Source: Gordonia spumicola
GTDB lineage: Bacteria > Actinomycetota > Actinomycetes > Mycobacteriales > Mycobacteriaceae
Direction of reading: 5' to 3'
NCBI RefSeq assembly: GCF_009932475.1
Contig: NZ_BJOV01000005.1
Coordinates: 186,001-250,000, forward strand
DNA: 64,000 nt
The notes below the pieces were generated by a model. The model searched no databases, was not told the DNA's origin, and saw only the letters and a list, made by a program, of their open reading frames with translations. The translations under genes and the position numbers were made by a program. Below, piece by piece: positions 15,861 through 25,700 of this stretch; the first letter of the stretch is position 1, and each line of letters begins with the position of its first letter.

Positions 15861-17102
15861 ATGAACAGCACAGCACGAAAGATCATCGCCGTAGCCGGCG
15901 CCGGGGCCGGTCTCATCAGCGGACTGTCCGCGGTGCCCGGCAGTGCGTCCGCCGAGGTCGGCGCCGTCGACTGGTGGAGCGGTGACAGCTACTACTACCG
16001 CACGGTCAGCGACGCGAATCCGAAGATCGGCGACGTCATCACGGTCACGACGCAGTTCCAGCGGCGCTGGTCGTTCGAGGACATCTACAACTACAAGGAC
16101 ATCCAAGACGGCTGCCTGACCTACGTTCCGGGCAGCGCGAAGTGGCAGAACTCGACGAGTTCGCCCGCCAAGAACGTCACCGTCGACGACGCCGTTGCGG
16201 GATCCCTCGGCAGCGTCCGCTTCGACTCGTCCGGCACGACGGCGTGGCGGGTGCCGGGACTCGGTTCGGGGCTCGGCGAGAAGCGGACGATCTCCGTCGC
16301 CTACACCGTCGGAGCCGACTGCCCGACGGGCGTCAACCTCGCCACCGGGACCGTGCACTACGGAGGTTCGCTCGGCGACGGAATCTGGCAAGGCAAGGGC
16401 CCGGCGATCAAGGTCCAGACCCCGCCGCAGAAGGTTGCGACCACCACGTCGGTCTCCGTGACCCCCGCGCCGAAGGTGGGCGATCCGTCGACGGTGACAG
16501 CCAAGATCTCGAGTGATTCGACGGTCACCGACGGGACGGTGGAGTTCTTCAACCACAGCACGTCGATCGGTACCGCAGACGTGGTCAACGGCAAGGCATC
16601 GGTCTCGTGGACGCCTGCCAACGAAGGCGCGTACTCCCTGAAGGCCGTCTACTCGGGTACCGCGACGCTCGCGGGTTCGTCGTCGTCGATCGGTGGCACC
16701 GTGACGCCGAAGGATCCCGATCCGGAGCCCGGAGCCCCGATCATCACCCTGTCGAACGCGCCGAAGCTCGATCAGGCGACGACCATCACGATCGAGTCGG
16801 ACGCAGCGGTCGGCTCGGCCGTCGCGCTGACCGCCAACGGCACGAACCTGTGCTCGAACCTCAAGCTCGGCTCCGACCACAAGGTGACCTGCTCGTGGAC
16901 GCCGAACGCGTCGGGCGCTGTCGCGCTCAAGGCCGTGATCGGCAGCCAGTCGACGACGAAGAACGTCACGGTGGCACCGAAGGTCACGCCGACCGATCCG
17001 ACCACGACCGATCCGACGACCACCGATCCGACGACGACCAACCCGGGAAGCGGCGGTAACGGAAGTCTCGACACGGGCAGCCTCGGCGGCCTCTTCAAGT
17101 AG
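15861..17102 (+). CDS. secreted Ig-like multidomain protein with GSLGGLF tail (paralog 4)
   Basis: 413 residues, ATG 15861 with an upstream AAGGAAGT ribosome-binding site. The Sec signal ends near ASA|EV. Domain 1 (about 32-190) resembles paralog 3: GDVITVTTQFQRR, DGCLTYVPGSA, GADCPTG, VHYGGSLGDG and KGPAIKV. Domain 2 (about 195-280) is a bacterial Ig-like domain 3 type repeat (TVEFFNHSTSIGTADVV ... YSLKAVYSG). Domain 3 (about 293-375) matches the second domain of paralog 1 (LCSNLKL ... KVTCSWTP). A DPTTT-repeat stalk (about 378-395) precedes the tail GSLDTGSLGGLFK. The build suggests a stalked surface protein. It ends 36 bases before the mycolyltransferase gene. Its partner is unknown. Confidence 0.82.
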   Translation: MNSTARKIIAVAGAGAGLISGLSAVPGSASAEVGAVDWWSGDSYYYRTVSDANPKIGDVITVTTQFQRRWSFEDIYNYKDIQDGCLTYVPGSAKWQNSTSSPAKNVTVDDAVAGSLGSVRFDSSGTTAWRVPGLGSGLGEKRTISVAYTVGADCPTGVNLATGTVHYGGSLGDGIWQGKGPAIKVQTPPQKVATTTSVSVTPAPKVGDPSTVTAKISSDSTVTDGTVEFFNHSTSIGTADVVNGKASVSWTPANEGAYSLKAVYSGTATLAGSSSSIGGTVTPKDPDPEPGAPIITLSNAPKLDQATTITIESDAAVGSAVALTANGTNLCSNLKLGSDHKVTCSWTPNASGAVALKAVIGSQSTTKNVTVAPKVTPTDPTTTDPTTTDPTTTNPGSGGNGSLDTGSLGGLFK

Positions 17103-17138
17103 CAGTACGCACCCCCACGTTTCAAGGATTGAGAAGTC

Positions 17139-18146
17139 ATGAAGTTCACCCGATCGGCCCGGACGGCGCTCATCGCAGCGGCAGCGGCACTCGTCGCGAC
17201 CACTGCTCCGGTGGCCGTCGTCTCGGCCGAGCCGGCGCCCACCGGTTCGTACATCGTCGACACCAACCCGCTGACGGACCATCGTGACGTGATCACGGTC
17301 CACTCGGCGGCGATGGACAAGGACATCCCGCTGGACGTCCTGCGGCCGACCGATCGTACGAAGCCGGCCCCCGTCCTGTACCTGCTCAACGGTGCGGGCG
17401 GCGGCGAGGACTCGGCGAGCTGGGCCAACCGCACCTACTACACGTCGTTCTTCGAGAACAAGCACGTGAACGTGGTGACGCCGCTCAAGGGTGCGTTCTC
17501 GTACTACACCGACTGGCAGAAGGCGGACCCGAAGCTCGGTGTCCAGAAGTGGCAGACGTTCCTCACCGAGGAACTCCCGCCGCTGCTCGACAAGGAGCTG
17601 AAGACCACCGGGAACAACGCCATCGCGGGCATCTCGATGGCGGGCACGTCGGTTCTCAATCTCGCGATCGCGAAGCCGGGGCTGTACAAGATGGCCGCGT
17701 CGTACAGCGGGTGCGCGCGGACCAGCGATCCGCTCGGCCAGCGCTACATCCGCATCGTCGTGGAGGACCGCGGCGGCGCCGACACCCGCAACATGTGGGG
17801 CCCGTACAACGGCCAGGGCTGGAAGGACAACGATCCGTTCCTGCAGGCCGCCAAGCTCCGCGGCACCAAGATCTACCTGTCGTCCAACTCGGGTCTGCCC
17901 GGTCAGGACGAATCGCTGGAGCCGGGCAGCAGCGCGGGCGACGGGGTGGTCCTCGCCGACCGCGTGGCGGTCGGCGGCGGCATCGAAGCCGTCACCAACG
18001 TGTGCACCCAGCAGATGGCACAGCGCCTCAAGGAGCTGAACATCCCGGCGACGGTCAAGATCCGTCCCGCGGGCACCCACTCGTGGGGCTACTGGGAGCG
18101 CGAACTGCACTACTCGTGGCCGCAGATCGCCGACGCGATCAAGTGA
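17139..18146 (+). CDS. mycolyltransferase (antigen 85 / Cmt-type esterase family)
   Basis: 335-residue exported alpha/beta hydrolase (Sec signal ending near VSA|EP). In this family the enzyme moves mycolic acid from trehalose monomycolate to trehalose, arabinogalactan or, in corynebacteria, Ser of small envelope proteins. Catalytic Ser166 lies in AGISMAGTS (compare GLSMA in Ag85), with His314 in AGTHSWGYWERELH. The oxyanion/loop region LYLLNGAGGGEDSASW (about 80-95) is typical, and the acidic residue lies between them. It is the last gene of the cluster with four secreted paralogs (36-base spacing) and is followed by a strong hairpin. The context suggests that those proteins, or their envelope layer, are linked to its substrate. 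Confidence 0.93.
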   Translation: MKFTRSARTALIAAAAALVATTAPVAVVSAEPAPTGSYIVDTNPLTDHRDVITVHSAAMDKDIPLDVLRPTDRTKPAPVLYLLNGAGGGEDSASWANRTYYTSFFENKHVNVVTPLKGAFSYYTDWQKADPKLGVQKWQTFLTEELPPLLDKELKTTGNNAIAGISMAGTSVLNLAIAKPGLYKMAASYSGCARTSDPLGQRYIRIVVEDRGGADTRNMWGPYNGQGWKDNDPFLQAAKLRGTKIYLSSNSGLPGQDESLEPGSSAGDGVVLADRVAVGGGIEAVTNVCTQQMAQRLKELNIPATVKIRPAGTHSWGYWERELHYSWPQIADAIK

Positions 18147-18155
18147 GCTGACACC

Positions 18156-18196
18156 GACAGAGGCGGTGCACCCGGATGGGGTGCACCGCCTCTGTC
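18156..18196. terminator. strong bidirectional hairpin between mycolyltransferase and ethA-like genes
   Basis: A perfect 17-bp stem (GACAGAGGCGGTGCACC at 18156-18172 pairing with 18180-18196) has a 7-base loop, 10 bases after the mycolyltransferase stop and 19 before the stop of the convergent gene. It serves both strands. Confidence 0.9.
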
Positions 18197-18214
18197 GTCG
18201 GCGTGGGAGGACGG

Positions 18215-19714
18215 TCAGACCACGGCGGTGGCGGGGGCCTTGCGGTAGTCGAGGAACTCGTCGACGATCTCACCGTTGCGGAGTTGCTTGACGTCCGACG
18301 CGACGGCCATCGTCATCGTCCACGGGCTGACCGTGCCCTGCTTGGGCAGGCGGTCGAGGGCGCGCTTGACGTATCCCGCACCGAAGTCGAGCAGCGGACG
18401 CTTCTCGAGGCCCTCCGGTTCGACGGCCCGGACCGAGGTGTAGCCGTTCGCGTCCTGGTACGACAGGACGCGGCAGAAGTACTCGCACAGCAGGCCGACC
18501 TTCAGGGTCCACGACGAGTTGGTGTAGCCGATCGCCATCGCGAAGTTCGGCAGTCCCGAGAGCATCATTCCGCGGTATGCCGTGGTGTCCGCGAAGTTCA
18601 CGGGCTCACCGTCGACGGTGATCTCCATGCCGCCGAACAACTGCAGGTTGAGGCCGGTGGCGGTGACGATGATGTCGGCCGACAGCTCGCGCCCGTCCTC
18701 CAGCAGGATGCCGGTCTCGGTGAACGTGGCGATGCGGCCGGTCTCGATGGACGCGGATCCCTTCTTGATCGCCTTGAAGAGGTCTCCGTTGGGGACCACG
18801 CACAGACGCTGATCCCACGGGTTGTACGGCGGGTTGAAGTGGGTGTCGACGTCGAAGTCGCGGGGGAGGAACGCCTTGTTGATGCCGCGGATGATCGCGC
18901 GTGCCGGGCGGGGGTACTTCTGGCAGAAGTTGTAGAGCGCCTTCTGCTGCAGGATGTTCTTCTTCCGGCTGAGGGCGTAGCCGCGTCGTTCGCCGAGGAC
19001 CTTCTTCATGGCGTCGGAGATCACGTCCTCGCGGGGCACGGGGATCACATACGTCGGGGTGCGCTGCAGCATCGTGACGTGGGCGGCGTCGTCCGCCATC
19101 GACGGGACCAGGGTGACGCCGGTGGCTCCGGAGCCGATCACCACGACCCTCTTGCCGCGGTAGTCGAGGTCCTCGGGCCAGTGCTGCGGGTGAACGATCC
19201 GCCCGGTGAACCGTTCGCGGCCCGGGAACTCGGGTGTGAAACCCTCGTCGTAGTTGTAGTAGCCGGTGCCCGCGAACACCCAGCGCGCCTGGACGGTGAA
19301 AGCGTCGTCGTCGCCGTCGGAGTCGGTCCGTCGGACGGTGACGTTCCACAGCTGATCGGGCTCGGACCAGTCCATGCCGACGGCGCGGCGGTTGTAGACG
19401 ATCTTCTCGTCGAGGCGGTCCTCGCTAATCGCTTCGTGCAGGTAGTCGACGATGCGCGGGGCGTCGGCGATGGCCTGCGGGTCGAGCCACGGCTTGAACT
19501 CGTACCCGAAGGTGTTGAGGTCGGAGTCGGACCGGATGCCGGGGTACTTGAACAGGTCCCAGGTTCCGCCGGGCCGGGGTCGTGACTCGAGGATCGCGAA
19601 GCTCTTCGAAGGGTGTTCGGTGCGCAGGTAGTGACCCGCGCCGATACCGGAGATGCCTGCTCCGAGGATGAGGACGTCGAGCGGGGCGTCGGTCAGGATG
19701 GCGTCGCTGGGCAT
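18215..19714 (-). CDS. ethA: EthA-like FAD-containing Baeyer-Villiger monooxygenase
   Basis: NADPH-dependent flavoprotein monooxygenase of 499 residues. The FAD site GAGISGIG lies close to the N-terminus. The family region GTWDLFKYPGIRSDSD follows, then HPQHWPEDLDY, the second Rossmann motif VVIGSGATGVTLVP (NADPH), NPPYNPWDQRLCVVPNGDLF and TGLNLQLFGG. These closely match M. tuberculosis EthA, which oxidises ketones and activates ethionamide. I chose ATG 19714. The frame is open to TTG 19741, but that start lies inside the operator repeats. The usual EthR (TetR) repressor is absent; instead a PucR-family gene is divergent, 120 bases away. Confidence 0.92.
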   Translation of the reverse strand: MPSDAILTDAPLDVLILGAGISGIGAGHYLRTEHPSKSFAILESRPRPGGTWDLFKYPGIRSDSDLNTFGYEFKPWLDPQAIADAPRIVDYLHEAISEDRLDEKIVYNRRAVGMDWSEPDQLWNVTVRRTDSDGDDDAFTVQARWVFAGTGYYNYDEGFTPEFPGRERFTGRIVHPQHWPEDLDYRGKRVVVIGSGATGVTLVPSMADDAAHVTMLQRTPTYVIPVPREDVISDAMKKVLGERRGYALSRKKNILQQKALYNFCQKYPRPARAIIRGINKAFLPRDFDVDTHFNPPYNPWDQRLCVVPNGDLFKAIKKGSASIETGRIATFTETGILLEDGRELSADIIVTATGLNLQLFGGMEITVDGEPVNFADTTAYRGMMLSGLPNFAMAIGYTNSSWTLKVGLLCEYFCRVLSYQDANGYTSVRAVEPEGLEKRPLLDFGAGYVKRALDRLPKQGTVSPWTMTMAVASDVKQLRNGEIVDEFLDYRKAPATAVV

Positions 19715-19737
19715 GTGCTGATCCGTTTCGGTTGAAT

Positions 19738-19769
19738 CCAATGATCGTTGTTACCAATGATTGTTGTCA
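19738..19769. promoter_or_regulatory. tandem 16-base operator between ethA-like and pucR genes
   Basis: Two head-to-tail copies of CCAATGATYGTTGTYA (19738-19753 and 19754-19769; differences only at the Y positions). Each unit contains an imperfect palindrome CAATGAT-YGTTG. The block lies 24-55 bases upstream of the monooxygenase ATG and 66 bases before the pucR ATG, an apt position for regulator binding. Confidence 0.7.
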
Positions 19770-19834
19770 GAGTCGGATATTTCAAGTGTTGAAGTGATTC
19801 AGGATCTGCGACTTCGAGGTGCATAATCGACCAC

Positions 19835-21028
19835 ATGAGACCGTCGCCCGAGGTAGCGGACCTGATTCGAACCGGCGTTCAAATAGTCCTCGACGCGCCG
19901 GCCGAATGGCTGAAGCAGGTCGACTCCGCGGTCCTGGGCGGCGCGGGGATGGACGTGATCACCAGCGATCCGACGTTGCTCGAGGTCGCGCTGCGCATCA
20001 ACGAGGGCAATCTCCGGCACTGGGCCACCGCGAACGCCGCCGACCCCGGCGCGCGAGTACCGGTCAACGTCGGAGCCGAGGCCGAGACCTACATCCGCGA
20101 TCTGGCGCGGCGAGGGCTGGACGCCGGGTCGCTCGACTCCTTCCGCACCGCGCAGAACGTCGCGTGGCATCTGTGGATGGAGATCTGCTTCGCGCTCACC
20201 GACGACCCGGTGGTGCTGCGGGAACTGCTGCAGGTCACGTCGGCGTCGATCGCGACATTCGTCGACGACACCGTCAAACGCCTCGCCGAACTGATCGACG
20301 CCGCGCGGGCCGAACTCGCGGGCGACACGCACGCGCAACGCCGTGTCGCGGTCGCACTGGTGCTGGAGGGCGCGCCGATCAGTCGAGAGCGAGCGGAGAG
20401 TCAGCTGAGGTACCGGCTGGACGGTCCGCACACCGCCGTGATCCTCAGCGGCGACACCGGTATCGCCCATGACGAGCTGGAAGTGGCGTGTGAGGCCCTC
20501 ATGGAGGCGAGCGAGGTCACCAGGCGCCTGACAGTCGTCGCCGGGGCCGCCGAACTGTGGGTGTGGCTGCCGACCGCAACGGTGGCGACCGACGCCGCGC
20601 TCGAGCGTCACCCGGGTATCCGGATGGCGGTCGGCTCGTCCGGCGTCGACCTCGACGGATTCCGCCGCAGCCACTTCGAGGCGCTGTCGGTGCGCGGCGT
20701 GATCGCCCGCGTGGGTTCGTCGAGGCGGATCGCGCACTTCGACGACCTGCGCCTGGTCACGCTGCTCGGCGAGGATCCGTCGGCCGCGGACGAGTTCGTC
20801 GAGACGACGCTCGGCGACCTGAGGAACGCAGACGACCACGTCCTGACATGTGTCAGGACGTGGTTCGCGTCTGGGTGCAATGCGGCGGAGACGGCGGTCA
20901 AGCTGTACACGCACCGCAACACGGTGGTCCGTCGGCTGGCTCGCGCGGACGCGCTCCTGCCGGTCCCGCTAAGCGTTAACGCCCTCCATGTCGCTGTCGC
21001 TCTGGACCTCCTGGAATGGCGTACGTGA
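19835..21028 (+). CDS. PucR/CdaR-family transcriptional regulator
   Basis: 397 residues. The N-terminal half (1-165) is an all-helical sensing region of the kind found in actinobacterial PucR proteins. The middle (about 170-290) is a GGDEF-like CdaR domain, and the C-terminal HTH is NAAETAVKLYTHRNTVVRRLARADALL (near 350-376), which is the PucR C-terminal helix-turn-helix. Likely a DNA-binding regulator of the divergent monooxygenase through the tandem repeats at 19738-19769 (inference from position). Its 3' end overlaps the convergent putP gene by 60 bases; the overlap includes the conserved end of the HTH domain, so it is real. Confidence 0.88.
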   Translation: MRPSPEVADLIRTGVQIVLDAPAEWLKQVDSAVLGGAGMDVITSDPTLLEVALRINEGNLRHWATANAADPGARVPVNVGAEAETYIRDLARRGLDAGSLDSFRTAQNVAWHLWMEICFALTDDPVVLRELLQVTSASIATFVDDTVKRLAELIDAARAELAGDTHAQRRVAVALVLEGAPISRERAESQLRYRLDGPHTAVILSGDTGIAHDELEVACEALMEASEVTRRLTVVAGAAELWVWLPTATVATDAALERHPGIRMAVGSSGVDLDGFRRSHFEALSVRGVIARVGSSRRIAHFDDLRLVTLLGEDPSAADEFVETTLGDLRNADDHVLTCVRTWFASGCNAAETAVKLYTHRNTVVRRLARADALLPVPLSVNALHVAVALDLLEWRT

Positions 21029-22540
21029 CTTGGCGAGGGCCTTCGCGGCGTCGAACTCGGCGTCGATCTGCGGATTCGGCTTGTAGGTCACGAGGCTGAC
21101 GACGATCGCGGCGACGAAGCTGGCGGCCACGCCGGGGACGATCTCGTACATGTCGGCGCTGAGCCAGCTCTGTCCCCAGGCGTACGCGACCACCGCGCCC
21201 GTGACGATGCCCGCGAGCGCACCCCAGGTCGTGAGCTTGCGCCAGTACAGGGACAGGACGATGGCGGGGCCGAACGCCGAACCGAAGCCGGCCCAGGCGA
21301 AGGCGACGAGATCGAGGATGCTGTTCGACGGCGAGATCGCGAGCAGGGCGGCGATGACGGCGATGGCGAGGACTCCGAGGCGGCCGAGGCGGACGTAGGT
21401 GATGTCGCTGAGGTCCTTGCCGCGTCCGGTCTTCTCCGCGACCAGCTTGTACAGGTCCTCGATGAGTGCCGACGAGCAGACTACGAGCTGCGACGAGATG
21501 GTCGACATGATCGCGGCGAGCACCGCGGCCAGGACGAGCCCGGCGATGAACGGGTGGAACAGGATGCTCGACAACGACAGGAAGACGGTCTCAGAGTCCG
21601 CGGGGGCGTCGGCCTTGTGCTTGGCGAAGTAGGCGATGCCGACGAGGGCGGTGCCGACGGCGCCGAGTGCGCACGCGAACATCCACGCGATGCCGATGCG
21701 GCGTGCAGTGCCGGCTTCGCCCGGAGTGCGCAGTGCCATGAAGCGGACGATGATGTGCGGCTGCCCGAAGTAGCCGAGGCCCCATGCGGCGGCCGAGACG
21801 ATGCCGACGAACGACGTGCCCGCGAAGAAGCTCAGATCGTCGGGGTTCACCGAGCGGACCCCGTCGATCGTCTCGCCGATGCCGCCGAGGTTGATGATGC
21901 CGATGATCGGAACGGCGAGGAGGGCGACGACGACGAGGATGCCCTGGGCGACGTCGGTCAGCGATGCGCCGAGGAACCCGCCGAACAGCGTGTACAGCAT
22001 CGTCACGCAGGCGACGATCAGCATGCCGAGCTTGTAGTCGACGCCGAACGCGCTGTCGAAGAACTTGCCCGACGCGACCATGCCGCTCGACACGTAGAAC
22101 GTGAAGAACACCAGGATGATCACGCCGCAGGTGATGCGGAGGACGCGGGTGTTGTCGCGCAGACGGGTCTCGAAGAAGCTCGGGATGGTGATCGAGTCGC
22201 CCGCGACCTCGGTGTACGCCCGCAGTCGTGGCGCGGTGAGACGCCAGTTGGCCCACGCGCCGATCAGCAGGCCGATCATGATCCACGACTGGGACAGGCC
22301 CGACACGTACATCGCGCCGGGAAGGCCCATGAGCAGCCAGCCGGACATGTCCGACGCGCCGGCGGACAGGGCCGCGATCCACGGCTTGAGGCCGCGGTCG
22401 GCGAGCATGTAGCCGTCGAGGTCGTTCTTCGTCTTCCGGTACGCGTAGTAGCCGATGCCGAGCATGGCCGCGAAGTACAGGATGATGGCGGCGTATTGGA
22501 ACGTGGTTCCGCCGGTCTCCAGGGATGACGCTAGGGACAT
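20969..22540 (-). CDS. putP: sodium/proline symporter PutP
   Basis: 523-residue sodium:solute symporter with about 13 hydrophobic segments, beginning near residues 15-35. Family marks: SAGASDMSGWLLMGLPGA (Na+ site in TM2), YTEVAGDSITIPSFFE, FGQPHIIVRFMA and AAIMSTISSQLVVCSSAL (TM8 region). Imports proline with Na+. It lies downstream of putA in the same direction, with a 179-base gap that contains an imperfect inverted repeat (TGCACGAAC at 22663-22671, GTTCATGCA at 22688-22696), so it may have its own promoter. The gene pair provides uptake and oxidation of proline. Confidence 0.95.
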   Translation of the reverse strand: MSLASSLETGGTTFQYAAIILYFAAMLGIGYYAYRKTKNDLDGYMLADRGLKPWIAALSAGASDMSGWLLMGLPGAMYVSGLSQSWIMIGLLIGAWANWRLTAPRLRAYTEVAGDSITIPSFFETRLRDNTRVLRITCGVIILVFFTFYVSSGMVASGKFFDSAFGVDYKLGMLIVACVTMLYTLFGGFLGASLTDVAQGILVVVALLAVPIIGIINLGGIGETIDGVRSVNPDDLSFFAGTSFVGIVSAAAWGLGYFGQPHIIVRFMALRTPGEAGTARRIGIAWMFACALGAVGTALVGIAYFAKHKADAPADSETVFLSLSSILFHPFIAGLVLAAVLAAIMSTISSQLVVCSSALIEDLYKLVAEKTGRGKDLSDITYVRLGRLGVLAIAVIAALLAISPSNSILDLVAFAWAGFGSAFGPAIVLSLYWRKLTTWGALAGIVTGAVVAYAWGQSWLSADMYEIVPGVAASFVAAIVVSLVTYKPNPQIDAEFDAAKALAKSRTPFQEVQSDSDMEGVNA

Positions 22541-22719
22541 CGAGTCTGCCTCTCAGGGGTCGGTGCGAGCGTACGAGCCGGGTCACTCAACTGGAGCGTA
22601 TGTGATCCACAGCATCTGCTCAGGAATTCTGCATGGTCGCCGAGGGGGAGCAAATGTGGAAATGCACGAACTGATGCTCCTCTCTTTGTTCATGCAGACG
22701 AAGCTAACGCACGACGCGG

Positions 22720-25700
22720 TCAGCGGGTCAGGTCGGCGGCGAGATCGTTGAAGGCTCGGTTCGGGTTGCCGAAACGGTGGAGCGTCATCGAGACGGCCTG
22801 TTCGACGAGCCAGTAGCGCAACTCGACGCGGCCGGATGCGGTGACGGCGTCGTCGAGCAGGGCGACGTCCGGGCGCTGGGCGATCGCGGCGCGGATGCGG
22901 TCGTCGACGGAGCCGACGGTGCGGACGCGGGGTTCGTCGATGCGGGCGACGGATACCGCGAACGCCTCGTCGTCCGCCTTGGTGACGGGGAACGCGGTGG
23001 CTGTGAGGGCCTCGACGACCGCGGGGGAGACGTCGGGCGAGACGCTGATCCGCACGCGGGCCGACACGCGATCGGCGGCTGCGACGACGCGGGCCACGTG
23101 GTGGGCGTCGGCGTCGGCTCCGATGCGGAGAACGCTCCGCGTCGGACGGTAGCGGAACACGTTCGCCTCGGCGGTCAGGCCCGTCTCGTCGCGACCGGTG
23201 GTGAACTCGGCGGCCGCGACGCGTGCGTCGTCGGCGATCGCCGCGTCGAGCCATTCCCGACCGGCGACGGCGGTCGTGTCGGACCACGTGCCGAGCAGCA
23301 TCAGGTAGTTCGGTCCGCCGGCCTTGGACCCGAGGCCGACCGACGACCGCTTCCATCCGCCGAACGACTGTCGTCGGACGATGGCGCCGGTGATGCCGCG
23401 GTTGACGTACACGTTGCCCGCCTCGACGCGGTCGAGCCATGTCCGGACCTCGCGCGTCTCCAGCGAGTGGAGGCCCGCGGTGAGGCCGAAGTCGGTGGCG
23501 TTCTGCAGGGCGATCGCCTCATCGAGGTCCTCGGCCCGCATCAGCCCGAGGACCGGTCCGAAGCATTCGGTGAGGTGGAAGAACGAGCCGGGCTTCACGC
23601 CGTCCTTGATGCCGGGCGACCACAGCCTGCCGGTGTCGTCGAGCTGTCGTGGCTTCAGCAGCCACGTCTCGCCGGGCTCGAGAGTCGTGAGCGCGCGGAG
23701 CAGTTTGTCGCTGGGCTGTTCGGTGAGCGGACCGACGGTGGCCGACAGGTTGGTCGGCCAGTCGACGACCATCGACCGGGTGGCGTCGACGAGCTGCCTG
23801 CGGAACCGTTCCGAGGAGTAGACGCTGCCGACGAGGATGCCGAGCGAGGCTGCCGAGCACTTCTGTCCGGCGTGGCCGAACGCGCTGTGGGCGAGGTCGG
23901 CGATGGCGAGGTCGCGGTCGGCGGACGGCGTGACGATCAGGGCGTTCTTACCGGACGTCTCGGCGTTGATCTGCAGGTCGGGACGCCACGACTGGAAGAG
24001 CGCCGCGGTGTCGGACGCACCGGTCAGGATCACCCGGTCCACGTCGGGGTGGCTGATCAGCTTCTTGCCCGCGGGTCCCTCGTCGGGGAACACGCCGACG
24101 CACACGTCGCGCGGCACGCCGGCCTCCCACAGGGCTTCGAGGACGGCCATCGAGCACCGCGGTGTCGGGGCGGCGGGCTTGTGGATGACGGCGGCGCCGA
24201 CGGCGAGTGCGGCGAACGTGCCGCCCGCCGGGATGGCGATCGGGAAGTTCCACGGCGGCGTCACGACCACCACGCGGTCGGGGGTGAACGCCGCGTTCGT
24301 GACCGAGTCGAGTTCGAGGGCCTGGTGGGCGTAGTACCGAGCGAAGTCGATGGCCTCGGAGATCTCCGGGTCCGACTGTGCGACCGACTTCCCGGCCTCG
24401 GCCGCCGCGATCGACACGAGGTGTCCGCGCTTGCGGGCGAGGATGTCGGCGGTCGCGTAGAGCAGCGCCGCGCGTTCGGCCGCGGGCCGGGCCGCCCATC
24501 GGGCGGCGGCGGCGCGCGCGGTGGCGACGAGTTCGTCGACGTCGGCCTCGGCGAGCGACGCGGGGACGGGCTGGGCGTCGAGCCAGCCGGGCTGCGCGCT
24601 TCGGTTGATCGCGTCGCGGGCCCAGGCCTGGTTCACCGGGAGCGACGGGTCGGTGTCGGGTTCGTTCGTGAACGGCGGCAGGGCGTCGTCGAACGTCCGG
24701 GGTTCGGCTGCGGCCTCGAGGGCGCGGTCCTGCCGGTGGTTGGGGAGCGGGGCGGTGTGTCCCTGCGCCTCGAGTCGGCGGGCGAGCGCGTCGACGGCGG
24801 TGGTGAAACGATCCGCTTCGCGACGGTAGATCGCGCTGCCGGGCGTCAAGTCGAAGATGCCGGACATGAAGTTCTCCGACGCGGCGTTCTCTTCGAGTCG
24901 GCGGACGAGGTACGAGATCGCGACGTCGAACTCGGCGGGCTTGACCGTCGGCACGTACAGCAGGAGTCGGCCCACGTCGGCGCTGACGACCTCGGCCTGC
25001 TCGGTCGCCATGCCTTGCAGCATCTCGAACTCGACGCGGTCGGCGACGCCGCGCGCGTCCGACAGCAGGTGGGCGAAGGCGATGTCGAAGAGATTGTGTC
25101 CGGCGACGCCGACGCGGAGCCCGCGCATGTTCTCGGGCGTCAGCAGCCAGTGCAGGACGAGCTTGTAGTTGGCATCGGTGGCGGCCTTCGACTCGCACGT
25201 CACCTGCGGCCAACCCGCGGTCTCGGCATGGACGGTCTCCATCGCCAGGTTCGCGCCCTTGACCAGGCGGACCTTGATGCCCGCACCGCCCGCGGCGACT
25301 CGTTCGGTGGCGAACGCCGCCAGTCGCTGCATCGCGCCGAGCGCGTCGGGCAGGTAGGCCTGCAGGACGATGCCGCCCTCGTAGTCCTTCAGCTCGGGCA
25401 TGGACAGGAGCCGGGCGAACACCTCGATCGTCAGGTCGAGGTCGCGGTACTCCTCCATGTCGAGGTTGATGAACTTGGAGCCAGCCGGAGCCGCCGCGGC
25501 CTCCAGATACATCGGCGTCAGACGCTCCAGGATGTAGTCGACGGTCTCGTCGAACGCCCACATCGAGATCTGCGACGCGATCGACGACACCTTGATCGAC
25601 ACGTAGTCGACGTCGTCGCGACGCAACAGCGAACGCGCGTCCTCGAGATGATTGTCGGCCTCGGCGTCCCCGAGGACGGCCTCGCCGAGCGGGTTCACGT

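Noticed and set aside
16981..17045. DPTTT triplet as a possible minisatellite or CRISPR-like repeat
   Set aside because: It is an in-frame Pro/Thr stalk of paralog 4, three imperfect units, no spacers.
15708..18110. 800-codon minus-strand frame over the secreted-protein cluster
   Set aside because: Opposes five genes with signal peptides and ribosome-binding sites; composition typical of an antisense shadow.
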